In this document: piece after piece, positions 7,531 through 16,221 of the stretch | Position numbering within the stretch: position 1 is the stretch's first letter | How the letters are laid out: each line of letters begins with the position of its first letter | Origin: Zhaonella formicivorans | GTDB lineage: Bacteria > Bacillota > DUOV01 > Zhaonellaceae | Reading direction: 5' to 3' | Length of the DNA stretch: 64,000 bases | Assembly (NCBI RefSeq): GCF_004353525.1 | Contig: NZ_CP085524.1 | Coordinates: 692,001-756,000, forward strand | Made by a program: the position numbers and the translations under genes | The notes under the pieces: generated by a model | What the model was told of the DNA's origin: nothing | The model's database searches: none | What the model saw: the letters and a program-made list of their open reading frames with translations, nothing else

Positions 7531-8681
7531 CTATAATCGGAGGAAGGCTCCAAGGAGTTGAGGCGGCTTACCTGGCTAAAAAGGCAGGCTGGAAAGTAAC
7601 ATTGCTTGACAAAGACAGTTCAGTTCCTGCCATGGGACTGTGTGATACTTTTTATTGTCTGGATGTAGGCTGTCATAAGGAATTAAAAGCAGTTTTAAAA
7701 GGGGTTGACTTCATAATTCCTGCTCTGGAAAATAAGCAAGGTTTGGAAGGAATCAGTCAGGTGGCTAAAGAGGTGGATATCCCCCTGGCATTTGATGCTC
7801 ACGCCTATGCCATCTCTTCCTCCAAAATTGAATCTAATAAATTGTTTAAGGATATCGGAATACCTATACCTTGCCTCTGGCCTGAATGCGCTTTCCCGGT
7901 TATTGTCAAGCCTTCCGGGGCCAGCGGCAGTCAAGGGGTTTGTTACATTAAAAACAGCCAGGAATTATCCCGGCTGTTGGATGACCTTGGCGGTACCAGC
8001 AATGACCTGGTTATCCAGGAGTTTTCGGACGGTCCTTCCTTTTCCATTGAAGTATTGGGTTTTCAAGGCACTTACCAGGCATTGCAGGTAACGGAACTTG
8101 AGATGGATGCTAAATATGACTGCAAGCGGGTGCTGGCCCCGGCTTTGCTTTCCGAGGATTTGCGCCGGCAGTTTGAGCATTTGGCGGTTTTGATTGCGGG
8201 AGCTTTAAACCTAAACGGGATCATGGATGTGGAGGTAATCTTGCAGCAGGGTCAATTCCAGGTACTAGAGATAGATGCCAGATTACCCAGTCAAACTCCT
8301 ACAGCCGTATATAAGTCGAGCGGTGTGAATATGCTCCAGTTGTTAGGAAAAATGTTTACTGAAGGACAGCCTGTGGAGCTTCTAAAAGTGGAAGAGGCGA
8401 AGGGAACAGTTTACGAACACATTTGGATAACACCGGACAAACTGGAAGTTTGTGGGGAGCATATTATGTCTGAAGCCGGCCCGTTACAGTTAAGAGATGA
8501 TTTTTTCGGCGCCGATGAGGCTATAACCAATTACTTGCCGGGCAAAGACGCCTGGGTAGCTACCCTGATAGTCACCGGGGAAAATCGCCGGGAAGCCTGG
8601 GAGAAGAGATGCGAAGTTATTGCCAGGATCAGCAAGGAGTTGCGCTTGGGAAGATATGTTGATCCGTCTCCCCAGTTTTAA
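7521..8681 (+). CDS. pylC: 3-methylornithine--L-lysine ligase PylC (ATP-grasp)
   Basis: ATP-grasp ligase joining 3-methylornithine to the epsilon-amino group of lysine, step two of pyrrolysine synthesis. The N-terminal Rossmann-like segment (MRVAIIGGRLQGVEAAYLAKKAGW) and the ATP-grasp loop (VIVKPSGASGSQGV) are clear, and the Mg/ATP site shows as DVEVILQQGQFQVLEIDARLP. ATG 7521, inside the end of pylB, is chosen because AAGGCGGGAG precedes it and it begins the conserved MRVAIIGG; the longer upstream reading has no support. The product is 386 aa. The overlap implies translational coupling with pylB. Confidence 0.95.
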   Translation: MRVAIIGGRLQGVEAAYLAKKAGWKVTLLDKDSSVPAMGLCDTFYCLDVGCHKELKAVLKGVDFIIPALENKQGLEGISQVAKEVDIPLAFDAHAYAISSSKIESNKLFKDIGIPIPCLWPECAFPVIVKPSGASGSQGVCYIKNSQELSRLLDDLGGTSNDLVIQEFSDGPSFSIEVLGFQGTYQALQVTELEMDAKYDCKRVLAPALLSEDLRRQFEHLAVLIAGALNLNGIMDVEVILQQGQFQVLEIDARLPSQTPTAVYKSSGVNMLQLLGKMFTEGQPVELLKVEEAKGTVYEHIWITPDKLEVCGEHIMSEAGPLQLRDDFFGADEAITNYLPGKDAWVATLIVTGENRREAWEKRCEVIARISKELRLGRYVDPSPQF

Positions 8682-8732
8682 CGAACATCATTTAAACCGT
8701 TTCCCACGTAAACTAAACTTGAGGTGAGTTGT

Positions 8733-9590
8733 ATGACTAGGCTCTGTTCAGCTGATGTACGGGATATTGGACTCCAGTTAAAGGTATATAATCAGCAGCT
8801 GGTAAAAAAAACGGGTTATACCTTAGGCCAGATTGCTGCCCATGCTGCTGGGGTAGAAAAAGAGTATTTATCCCGCAGGCAGGAGTTCAACGTGGCAGTA
8901 ATTCCGGTAACCAACGGTAAAGGAATCATTGAAGGATTTGGGGAGGCGGTGCGCAGTATCGTCAGTTTCCTTGGGTTTAACGCTTTTCTCACCGAAAGTA
9001 CTGATGTGTCCGGTTTGGCAGAAGCTTGCCAAAAAGGCGCTGATGTCATCATGCTGGCAGATGACTACCGTTTTGTGGCCATTAACCTTGCTGCCAAAAA
9101 AGTGGTTGATAATGCCGCCGCTACGGCCAAAGGTTATGTGGCCGCCCTGAGTTTCATGGCCGGAGGTTTGGCCAATAAAGAGGTTTTATTGTTGGGCGCA
9201 GGACGTGTGGGCAGGAATGCTGCTTCTGCTATGGTCCAGTTGGGAGCCTCTGTAACAATTTACGATGCGGACTTTGAAGTTAGCTGTAAATTGGCCCAGG
9301 AAATAAAGGCGAAATATAATATCCAACTTACAGTTGCAACTAAGCTGGAGGAGGCTTTGGTGCAGCACAGGATTCTTTTTGATGCCTGTCCCGCCGCCGG
9401 TTTCATTCAGCCACAGCACGTTACGACGGAGACGCTGATTGCTGCACCTGGTATACCGCTGGGCCTTGCCAAATCATGCCTGCCACTGGTGGCTGACCGT
9501 TTGCTGCATGATCCGCTGCAGCTGGGGGTGGCCACTATGATTGTTGCAGCTGCTCATGGGAGCGGTTTGGATTTTGGTGGTGCAATATAG
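8733..9590 (+). CDS. pylD: Pyrrolysine synthase PylD
   Basis: NAD-dependent dehydrogenase that oxidises lysine-N-epsilon-3-methylornithine so that it cyclises to pyrrolysine, the last biosynthetic step. Conserved PylD segments include VIPVTNGKGIIEGF, TDVSGLAEACQKGADVIMLADD and the Rossmann loop LLGAGRVGRNAA. ATG 8733 with GAGGTGA (8721-8727) is preferred to GTG 8724, which lies inside the Shine-Dalgarno. The product is 285 aa. It follows pylC after 51 bases, so the three genes form one pylBCD unit. Its own stop is TAG at 9588-9590; readthrough as pyrrolysine would add 16 further residues before TAA. Confidence 0.95.
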   Translation: MTRLCSADVRDIGLQLKVYNQQLVKKTGYTLGQIAAHAAGVEKEYLSRRQEFNVAVIPVTNGKGIIEGFGEAVRSIVSFLGFNAFLTESTDVSGLAEACQKGADVIMLADDYRFVAINLAAKKVVDNAAATAKGYVAALSFMAGGLANKEVLLLGAGRVGRNAASAMVQLGASVTIYDADFEVSCKLAQEIKAKYNIQLTVATKLEEALVQHRILFDACPAAGFIQPQHVTTETLIAAPGIPLGLAKSCLPLVADRLLHDPLQLGVATMIVAAAHGSGLDFGGAI

Positions 9591-9661
9591 GCCTGGCATG
9601 GGAACTTTTGTTTTTCAGGCTTTTATGTTATAATTAGTTAAATTTTGCGGGTGAGGTCGAT

Positions 9662-10189
9662 ATGAGCGCTAAATCCATTTTACAACCCAGTTTATATGTA
9701 GAAACGCTTTTACACATTCCTTTAGCCGAGCTGGCTGCCCGCGGGATCAAAGGCTTGATTATTGATCTGGATAACACCATCACGGAATGGAACAGTCCGG
9801 AGTTAAAAGAAGAGGTTTCGGCCTGGTTTAAAAGTTTAGCCGGGTATGAGCTGAGAGCATGTATAGCCTCCAACAACAGCCGGGACAGGGTGGAGCAAAT
9901 TGGGCGCAGCTTAGGGATTCCTGCTATTCACAAAGCCGGTAAACCGCGACGGAAGGCCTTTCGTCAGGCAATGAACGTACTTGGGACCAACCAACATACT
10001 ACAGCCGTAATAGGTGATCAGATATTTACCGATATACTGGGAGGAAATCGTTTAGGAATGTATACCATCCTGGTAAGCCCTCTTAACCCCAGGGAATTTA
10101 TCGGAACACGCCTTGTGCGCAAACTGGAGCGATTGGTATTAAAAAAGTATTTCAATAAAGGGGATCGTTATGAAGGAAATTACAAGTAA
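9662..10189 (+). CDS. yqeG: YqeG family HAD IIIA-type phosphatase
   Basis: Small HAD-superfamily phosphatase of 175 residues. Motif I is IIDLDNTITEW (DxDNT), motif II ASNN, and motifs III/IV appear as KAGKPRRKAF and GDQIFTDILGGN. Members sit beside aroE in many Firmicutes; the substrate is unsettled (a phosphatidylglycerophosphate phosphatase role is known for relatives). A TATAAT-like hexamer at about 9629-9634 may be its promoter. The 3' end overlaps aroE by 20 bases, so the two are co-translated. Confidence 0.88.
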   Translation: MSAKSILQPSLYVETLLHIPLAELAARGIKGLIIDLDNTITEWNSPELKEEVSAWFKSLAGYELRACIASNNSRDRVEQIGRSLGIPAIHKAGKPRRKAFRQAMNVLGTNQHTTAVIGDQIFTDILGGNRLGMYTILVSPLNPREFIGTRLVRKLERLVLKKYFNKGDRYEGNYK

Positions 10190-11048
10190 AACGCTGATAA
10201 CCGGTATTTTTGGCTACCCTTTGTCCCATACATTGTCGCCAGCCATGCATAATAAAGCTTTTGAGGCCTTAGGACTAGATTACGTTTATTTGCCTTTCCC
10301 GGTTTCTCCTGAAAATTTGCCTCCAGCGGTAAAAGCTCTTTCCGCATTGGGATTTAAAGGAGTAAATATTACCATACCGCATAAGGAAACAGTCATGAAA
10401 TATTTGGATGAAGTGGCGAAAGAGGCTGAACTCATTGGCGCGGTTAACACAATTGTTGTCAAAGAGGGAAAGCTTTGCGGTTTTAACACTGACGGCAGCG
10501 GCTTTTTAAATTCTCTGCGGGAAGCTGGCTTTGATCCAAAAGGCAAAAAAGCTGTGGTGCTGGGAGCAGGAGGGGCTTGCCGGGCAGTAGCCATGACCTT
10601 AAGCTGGGCAGGAATTGGCAAACTCCATCTTGCAGCCCGTTCTGTTGCCAAGGCGGAAAATTTGGCCCGGGATATCAGCAACTTTTCATCAACTTGGCTG
10701 GAAGTCTCAAACCTGGAAGACCTAACGGAGCAAGCTATCGGCGAAGCTGATTTAATTATTAACACCACGCCGGTAGGGATGTATCCCCACGTAGACGAAC
10801 TGGCTCCGCTAAATACCAACGCTTTGCACCGGGGACAGCTTGTCTGTGATTTGATTTACAACCCTTTGCAAACAACTTTATTAAAGGAGGCAGGAAAGCA
10901 AGGCTGCGCAACTTTAAATGGCATAGGCATGCTTGTTTATCAAGGGGCCGAATCTTTTTCCCTCTGGACAGAAAAATCGGCACCATTAGAGGTTATGCGG
11001 CAGGCAGTACTAAACAATGTCGGGAAAAGTAGGAAAAAAGTGCCGTAA
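10170..11048 (+). CDS. aroE: Shikimate dehydrogenase
   Basis: NADP-dependent reduction of 3-dehydroshikimate to shikimate in the chorismate pathway. Substrate-binding motifs are SHTLSPAMHN near the start and NITIPHKETVM with the catalytic Lys; GAVNTIV and NTDGSGF follow. The nucleotide loop is GAGGACRAVA. Length (292 aa) is typical. ATG 10170 lies within the end of yqeG after AAGGGGATCG. With aroC, aroK, aroB and aroQ in this window, only the early DAHP synthase and EPSP synthase steps are missing. Confidence 0.95.
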   Translation: MKEITSKTLITGIFGYPLSHTLSPAMHNKAFEALGLDYVYLPFPVSPENLPPAVKALSALGFKGVNITIPHKETVMKYLDEVAKEAELIGAVNTIVVKEGKLCGFNTDGSGFLNSLREAGFDPKGKKAVVLGAGGACRAVAMTLSWAGIGKLHLAARSVAKAENLARDISNFSSTWLEVSNLEDLTEQAIGEADLIINTTPVGMYPHVDELAPLNTNALHRGQLVCDLIYNPLQTTLLKEAGKQGCATLNGIGMLVYQGAESFSLWTEKSAPLEVMRQAVLNNVGKSRKKVP

Positions 11049-11070
11049 TTTAGCAGGAATTTGTAGCTTT

Positions 11071-11110
11071 CCTTGCGAAAATGCATTCAAACAGCATTTT
11101 GGGCAAGGAG
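11071..11110 (+). promoter_or_regulatory. Hairpin that pairs with the Shine-Dalgarno of the MerR gene
   Basis: CCTTGC-g-AAAATGC (11071-11084) pairs with GCATTTT-gg-GCAAGG (11094-11108) around a nine-base loop, a 13-bp stem. The 3' arm contains AAGG of the AAGGAG ribosome-binding site (11105-11110) used by the TTG start at 11121. Formation would hide that site. Confidence 0.55.
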
Positions 11111-11120
11111 TTGATGCTTT

Positions 11121-11594
11121 TTGACCGAAAAACTTACCATTCAACAAGTGAGCCATATTTTGCAGGTCGAGGTTAGTACCCTTCGCTTTTGGGAAAAAGA
11201 ATTTGAAGAATACCTTCAGCTAAAAGGGAACAAAGGTGCACGCAAGCGCTATAATCAAGACCAGCTGGAGGTCTTTTCCCAAATTAAGGAACTGCTGCAA
11301 ACGGAACAATATACTATTAAAGGAGCCAAAAGGCGCTTGGAATTGGATAGAACTTTAGCCAGTGCATTAGGGGTTGAACAGAATTTTAAAACCACGGTTT
11401 TCCACATGTTTAACGCAATTATGGAGGAACTGCAAAAAGCCAGGGAAGAAAGTAAGAAACTGGCCCACGAGGTACAACTGTTAAGAACGGAGAAGGAGTT
11501 AATCGAAGGAAAGTTGTTGGAAGAACAAAATAAAGGGTTGTTTGAGTTTTTACGGGACAAGTTGCAGTTGAAAAAGACAAGTGAAGCCAGTTAG
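11121..11594 (+). CDS. MerR-family DNA-binding protein with coiled coil
   Basis: A 157-residue protein with an N-terminal MerR-type winged helix (LTIQQVSHILQVEVSTLRFWEKEF) and a long charged C-terminal helix (about residues 95-150, rich in E/K with heptad-like leucines) that looks like a coiled coil. This architecture resembles RacA-like chromosome-associated proteins as much as a ligand-binding regulator; no effector domain is visible. The start is TTG 11121. A hairpin overlaps its Shine-Dalgarno, suggesting translational control. It sits between aroE and aroC and ends in TAG. Confidence 0.8.
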   Translation: MTEKLTIQQVSHILQVEVSTLRFWEKEFEEYLQLKGNKGARKRYNQDQLEVFSQIKELLQTEQYTIKGAKRRLELDRTLASALGVEQNFKTTVFHMFNAIMEELQKAREESKKLAHEVQLLRTEKELIEGKLLEEQNKGLFEFLRDKLQLKKTSEAS

Positions 11595-11618
11595 GCCGGA
11601 TAGTTCCGGTCTTTATTT
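11592..11618 (+). terminator. Weak terminator after the MerR gene
   Basis: CCGGA-TAGT-TCCGG (about 11597-11609) followed by TCTTTATTTTC. The stem is only five pairs, so efficiency is doubtful. Confidence 0.4.
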
Positions 11619-11630
11619 TCTATCCAGCCT

Positions 11631-11661
11631 GATGTATGATTTCACCAGATGTATGATTTCA
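11631..11661. repeat. 14-bp direct repeat upstream of aroC
   Basis: GATGTATGATTTCA occurs twice (11631-11644 and 11648-11661), 17 bases apart start to start, just upstream of a TATAAT hexamer at 11695-11700 and the aroC start. This is the arrangement of a possible operator; the cognate regulator is unknown. Confidence 0.5.
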
Positions 11662-11730
11662 TTATTTTTTACTACAAAATCTTTCCAAACAGGCTATAAT
11701 AGTATTAACTTAGCTTAAAAGGAGTTAAAC

Positions 11731-12888
11731 ATGATGCGCTTTTTAACTGCGGGAGAATCCCACGGAAAATGCTTACTTACGGTAATCGAAGGAATTCCGG
11801 CGGGACTGACCCTAACCAAGGAGGATATAGACAAGGAGTTAGCACGGCGTCAGCATGGTTATGGCCGGGGGGGAAGGATGAAAATAGAGCAGGACCAGGT
11901 GGAGATCCTTTCCGGAGTCAGAGGAGGACTCACTTTGGGGAGTCCTGTTGCTCTAAGCATTAGCAACCGTGACTGGGAAAACTGGCGGGATACCATGAGT
12001 CCTGAACCGGAGGCCAACTTGACTGACCGGGCTGTAACCCATCCCAGGCCTGGCCATGTTGATTTGAGCGGTGCAATCAAATACGGTCACCGGGATATGC
12101 GGAACGTACTGGAAAGGAGCAGCGCCAGGGAAACAGCAGCCAGGGTGGCTGCGGGAGCGGTGGCCAAAAAGCTGTTACAAACGCTAGGCATAGAAATAGT
12201 GTCCCACGTGATTAGCATCGGTCCGGCAGCATTAACCCGTAGCCTATCTTTAGAAGAAATTCTGAGCAACGCCCCGGTTTCTCCGGTCTTTTGCGCGGAT
12301 CCACATGCGGAGCGGCTGATGCTGGCTGAAATTGACCGGGCCAAAGCTCAGGGGGATACTTTGGGCGGCGTTTTTGAAATCATTTGCTTAAATTTGCCCG
12401 TGGGCTTGGGAAGTTATGTCCACTGGGACAGGAAATTAGACGGCAGGCTGGCCCAAAGTATAATGAGCATTCAGGCGGTTAAAGGCGTGGAAATCGGCCT
12501 GGGTTTTGCCGGTGCCAGGATGCCGGGTTCTCAAGTTCAGGATGAAATAATGTACACCTCGGAACGGGGTTTTTATCACCCCACCAACAACGCCGGCGGT
12601 TTGGAGGGCGGCGTGACTAACGGTGAACCCTTGGTGATCAGGGCGGCAATGAAACCGATTCCCACATTGATGCAGCCGCTAAAGAGTGTTGATTTCTTAA
12701 CTAAGAAGCCATATCAAGCGGCCATAGAACGTTCCGACGTTTGTGCGGTACCGGCAGCGGCAGTTGTCGGCGAAGCTGCAGCAGCTTTTACTTTGGCGGA
12801 GGCAGTTCTGGAAAAATTCGGGGGAGATAGCATGGAGGAGCTCGGTTCCCGGGTAAAGCAGTACCGGACATACGTGAGGCAGGTTTAA
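11731..12888 (+). CDS. aroC: Chorismate synthase
   Basis: FMN-dependent anti-1,4-elimination of phosphate from EPSP to give chorismate. Family signatures are [10 protein letters not shown] at the N-terminus, [14 protein letters not shown], the central [16 protein letters not shown] and [16 protein letters not shown]. The 385-residue length is usual. ATG 11731 is preceded by AAAAGGAG. aroK starts three bases after its stop, so aroC-aroK-aroB form one operon reading into pilB. Confidence 0.96.
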   Translation: MMRFLTAGESHGKCLLTVIEGIPAGLTLTKEDIDKELARRQHGYGRGGRMKIEQDQVEILSGVRGGLTLGSPVALSISNRDWENWRDTMSPEPEANLTDRAVTHPRPGHVDLSGAIKYGHRDMRNVLERSSARETAARVAAGAVAKKLLQTLGIEIVSHVISIGPAALTRSLSLEEILSNAPVSPVFCADPHAERLMLAEIDRAKAQGDTLGGVFEIICLNLPVGLGSYVHWDRKLDGRLAQSIMSIQAVKGVEIGLGFAGARMPGSQVQDEIMYTSERGFYHPTNNAGGLEGGVTNGEPLVIRAAMKPIPTLMQPLKSVDFLTKKPYQAAIERSDVCAVPAAAVVGEAAAAFTLAEAVLEKFGGDSMEELGSRVKQYRTYVRQV

Positions 12889-12891
12889 GAG

Positions 12892-13428
12892 ATGAAATCC
12901 AATATAGTATTAATTGGTTTTATGGGGACAGGTAAGAGCAGCATAGGTCGCCAACTGGCCAAGGTTTTACAAAAAGATTTTATAGATACTGATCAGGAAA
13001 TTGAGCGTTTAACAGGGCTTACTATCCCCCGGATTTTTGCCAAACACGGCGAGGTTAGGTTTCGTTCGGAAGAAAAGCTGATGGTAAAAAAAGTGGCTAA
13101 ACGGGAGAACTGCGTGATTAGCACCGGGGGCGGGGTGGTATTAGCGCCGGAAAATGTGGCTGAACTGAAAAAGAACGGGATTTTAATCTGTTTATCTGCT
13201 TCGCCGGAAACCATTTTAGCCCGAATAGGCAGGGGAAGCAACCGCCCCCTGCTGAGGAAAAAAAAGAGTATTGAAGAGATCCGCCGCTTGCTGGAAGATA
13301 GGGAACCTTACTATCGCTGTGCCGATTTTTATATAGACACTACCGGCTTACAGACGTCTGAAATTATTGAAAAGATTGTGCAGTTATTGCGGGAAAGAGG
13401 ACGCGATCATGCAGAAAGTAAAAGTTGA
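12892..13428 (+). CDS. aroK: Shikimate kinase
   Basis: ATP-dependent 3-phosphorylation of shikimate. The Walker A motif is GFMGTGKSS (residues 9-17), the shikimate site shows as FIDTDQEIE and STGGGVVL, and the lid as GRGSNRPLL. At 178 residues it is standard for AroK. It overlaps aroB by 20 bases. Confidence 0.95.
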   Translation: MKSNIVLIGFMGTGKSSIGRQLAKVLQKDFIDTDQEIERLTGLTIPRIFAKHGEVRFRSEEKLMVKKVAKRENCVISTGGGVVLAPENVAELKKNGILICLSASPETILARIGRGSNRPLLRKKKSIEEIRRLLEDREPYYRCADFYIDTTGLQTSEIIEKIVQLLRERGRDHAESKS

Positions 13429-14488
13429 TTTGGCTGAGCGCAGTTACTGGATAATAGCCGGAAGGGAACTACTTGATGGCTTGGGTAAAATGTTGCTGGA
13501 CTTAAAGGTCGGCAAAAAATGCCTGGTGGTTTCCAATAAAACGGTTTTTGGCCATTATGGCGAGCAGGTTGTAAATTCTTTAAAACAGGAAGGCTTCGCT
13601 CCGGAAGTAGCGCTGGTTGAGGACGGAGAAAACGCCAAATCTTTGGATTGGGCGGCGAAGCTCTACGACAAGGCTGTTGAAGCGAGGCTTGACCGCACCT
13701 CGCCGGTTATTGCGTTAGGCGGCGGAGTGATTGGTGATTTAGCGGGTTTCATTGCAGCTACCTTTATGCGCGGAGTGCCCTTGGTTCAAATTCCAACAAC
13801 TCTTTTAGCTCAGGTCGATAGCAGTGTAGGCGGAAAAGTAGCCATCAATCATCCCAAGGGCAAGAATCTGATTGGGGCATTTTATCAACCCCGCCTGGTG
13901 GTAGCCGATTTGACAACTTTAACAACGCTTCCTGCCAGGGAAATCCGTGCCGGCATGGCAGAAGTAATTAAGTACGGGGTTATCTGGGATGCTTGCTTCT
14001 TTGAATACCTTGAGCAGGAAGGGAAGAATGCGATGGAAATGGACTATGAAGTTCTGCAGAACATAGTTGTGAAATCCTGTTCCATTAAAGCCCAGGTGGT
14101 TGGCCGGGATGAAAGGGAAAATAACCTGCGGGCGATTTTAAATTATGGGCATACCATAGGGCACGCCTTAGAGACTTTAACGGACTATAATTTTTACAGC
14201 CATGGGCAAGCTGTAGCCATTGGCATGGCTGTTGCGGCTGAAATGGCTGTTAAAATGGGATTGATAGCGGAAGAGATGGGCCGGCGTATTACGCGGTTAC
14301 TAGCAGCTTGCGGCTTGCCTGTAACTCTTCCTGCAGATTTTGCTCCCGAAGCAATAGTTAATTGTATATTGCTGGATAAAAAAAATAAGCAGGGACTGGT
14401 CAGTTTTATCCTCCCCGAGGCTATAGGAAAAGTTGGGATTTATCAATTTTCACCTGAGCAGGTTTTGCAATACCTAAAAGAAAGATAG
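13409..14488 (+). CDS. aroB: 3-dehydroquinate synthase
   Basis: NAD- and metal-dependent cyclisation of DAHP to 3-dehydroquinate. Signatures: ALGGGVIGDLAGFIAATFMRG, PTTLLAQVDSSVGGK, the metal-binding Glu in AGMAEVIKYG and the histidines of NYGHTIGHALE. ATG 13409 after AAAGAGG gives 359 residues; a longer upstream in-frame reading lies inside aroK and has no RBS. It ends with TAG. Confidence 0.95.
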   Translation: MQKVKVDLAERSYWIIAGRELLDGLGKMLLDLKVGKKCLVVSNKTVFGHYGEQVVNSLKQEGFAPEVALVEDGENAKSLDWAAKLYDKAVEARLDRTSPVIALGGGVIGDLAGFIAATFMRGVPLVQIPTTLLAQVDSSVGGKVAINHPKGKNLIGAFYQPRLVVADLTTLTTLPAREIRAGMAEVIKYGVIWDACFFEYLEQEGKNAMEMDYEVLQNIVVKSCSIKAQVVGRDERENNLRAILNYGHTIGHALETLTDYNFYSHGQAVAIGMAVAAEMAVKMGLIAEEMGRRITRLLAACGLPVTLPADFAPEAIVNCILLDKKNKQGLVSFILPEAIGKVGIYQFSPEQVLQYLKER

Positions 14489-14513
14489 ATGAACGGCAAG
14501 GTGGGCGGAAGTT

Positions 14514-16211
14514 GTGGTGGTCAGAAAGAAATTAGGCGAACTATTGGTGGAAAGCCAGCTGATTACCGCGGAGCAGTTGAACCAAGCGTTGCGGTCTAAG
14601 AAGCCCGGCGAAAGGTTAGGCCAGGTGCTGGTAAGCCTTGGGTATGTAACGGAACAGGATATTATTAACGTCTTGGAGTTTCAGCTGGGTATTCCGCAAA
14701 TCAAACTTAGTGAGCTGAGCTTGGAGTTAAACGTAGTCAGGTTGTTGCCGGAGTCCATAGCCAGAAGGTATAATGCCATACCCGTTAAACTGAATGATGG
14801 TTATTTAACGGTGGCTATGGTAGATCCTCTCAACGTGGTGGCTCTTGATGATATCAGGCTTACAACCGGTTATGAAATTGAGCCGGCTATTGCTACTGAA
14901 GAGGAGATAACCAGGGCTTTAGCAGAGTACTATGGGCTGCAGGATTTGGCTGATAAAGTATTACAGGAATTGGAAATAAGCCAAGTGGTGGAAAGACCGG
15001 AACTGGTCCAGTTAGGGGAAGGGGCCTCAGACGGAAACGAGGCACCGGTAGTGCGTGTTGTCAACTCCATAATTCAGCAGGCTATAAAAACAAGAGCCAG
15101 CGACATTCATCTCGAGCCTCAGGAAGATAAGGTGCGGGTGAGGTTTAGAGTGGACGGCTTGCTGCGCGAAAACATGGCACTGCCTAAAAACTCCGCCGCC
15201 TCTATAGTCTCCAGAGTGAAAATTATGGCCGAGATGGATATTGCAGAAAAAAGGGTCCCACAGGATGGGCGGATACAGCTTAAGGTTGAAGGCAGGGAGA
15301 TCGACCTGCGGGTTTCTTCTCTGCCAACCATTTTCGGTGAAAAAATTGTCATGCGTATTCTGGATAAATCCAGCCAGTTAATAAGTTTGAACAAGTTGGG
15401 ATTTAGGCCGGAACTGTTGAACGCGTACATTAACCTAATCAATATTGCCTATGGCATGATCCTGGTCACCGGGCCCACCGGGAGCGGTAAGACAACAACC
15501 CTCTACGCTACTCTAAACGAAATCAACACTGCCGAAAAGAATATAGTTACAATTGAAGATCCGGTTGAATATGTTTTAGAAGGAATCAACCAGATCGGGG
15601 TCAATACCAAAGCCGGGCTTACATTTGCCACCGGCTTGCGTTCCATCCTTCGCCAAGATCCTGATGTAATTATGGTGGGTGAAATCAGGGACGGAGAAAC
15701 GGCTGATATTGCAGTGCGGGCTGCAACTACCGGTCACTTAGTGTTCAGCACTTTGCACACCAACGATGCCGCCGGAGCCTTACCGCGCCTGATTGATATT
15801 GGAGCGGAGCCATTTTTGGTGGCTTCCTCTGTGGCAGGTGTAGTAGCCCAGCGGTTAGTGCGCGTAATTTGTCCAAAATGTAAAAAGGCATATCAAGTCC
15901 CACCCGGTGCGGCGGAAAGGCTGTTTTTGGCAAAGCCGGAAGGAGACTTGACCATTTTTAAAGGCGTTGGCTGTCGGGAGTGCGGTAATACGGGCTATAA
16001 AGGGCGCATGGCAATACATGAGGTACTGCATGTTACCAGGGAAATTCGGGAGCTGATTATGGAAAAGGCGCCGGCGGAAACTATTAAGCAGCAAGCGGTA
16101 AAACAGGGCATGGTGACTTTAAAGGAGGATGGCGTACAAAAAGTGTTGTGCGGGCTGACTACAGTGGAGGAAGTAATGCGGGTTGCTTACAGCGAAACGG
16201 CAAGCTGGTAG
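14514..16211 (+). CDS. pilB: Type IV pilus extension ATPase PilB with MshEN-like N-domain
   Basis: Hexameric cytoplasmic ATPase powering pilus assembly. Residues 6-57 form a tandem MshEN-like c-di-GMP module: the first motif is degenerate (K6-L-G...), the second intact (R34-L-G36...G43...Q57). The core has Walker A GPTGSGKTTT at about 320, the Asp-box IEDPVEYVLEGINQIGV, Walker B VIMVGEIRDGETA and a four-cysteine zinc site (CPKCKK...CREC) near 450-490. At 565 residues it is full length. GTG 14514 follows GGCGGAAG. It is the first pilus gene, 25 bases after aroB. Confidence 0.95.
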   Translation: MVVRKKLGELLVESQLITAEQLNQALRSKKPGERLGQVLVSLGYVTEQDIINVLEFQLGIPQIKLSELSLELNVVRLLPESIARRYNAIPVKLNDGYLTVAMVDPLNVVALDDIRLTTGYEIEPAIATEEEITRALAEYYGLQDLADKVLQELEISQVVERPELVQLGEGASDGNEAPVVRVVNSIIQQAIKTRASDIHLEPQEDKVRVRFRVDGLLRENMALPKNSAASIVSRVKIMAEMDIAEKRVPQDGRIQLKVEGREIDLRVSSLPTIFGEKIVMRILDKSSQLISLNKLGFRPELLNAYINLINIAYGMILVTGPTGSGKTTTLYATLNEINTAEKNIVTIEDPVEYVLEGINQIGVNTKAGLTFATGLRSILRQDPDVIMVGEIRDGETADIAVRAATTGHLVFSTLHTNDAAGALPRLIDIGAEPFLVASSVAGVVAQRLVRVICPKCKKAYQVPPGAAERLFLAKPEGDLTIFKGVGCRECGNTGYKGRMAIHEVLHVTREIRELIMEKAPAETIKQQAVKQGMVTLKEDGVQKVLCGLTTVEEVMRVAYSETASW

Positions 16212-16221
16212 GAGGGAAAAA

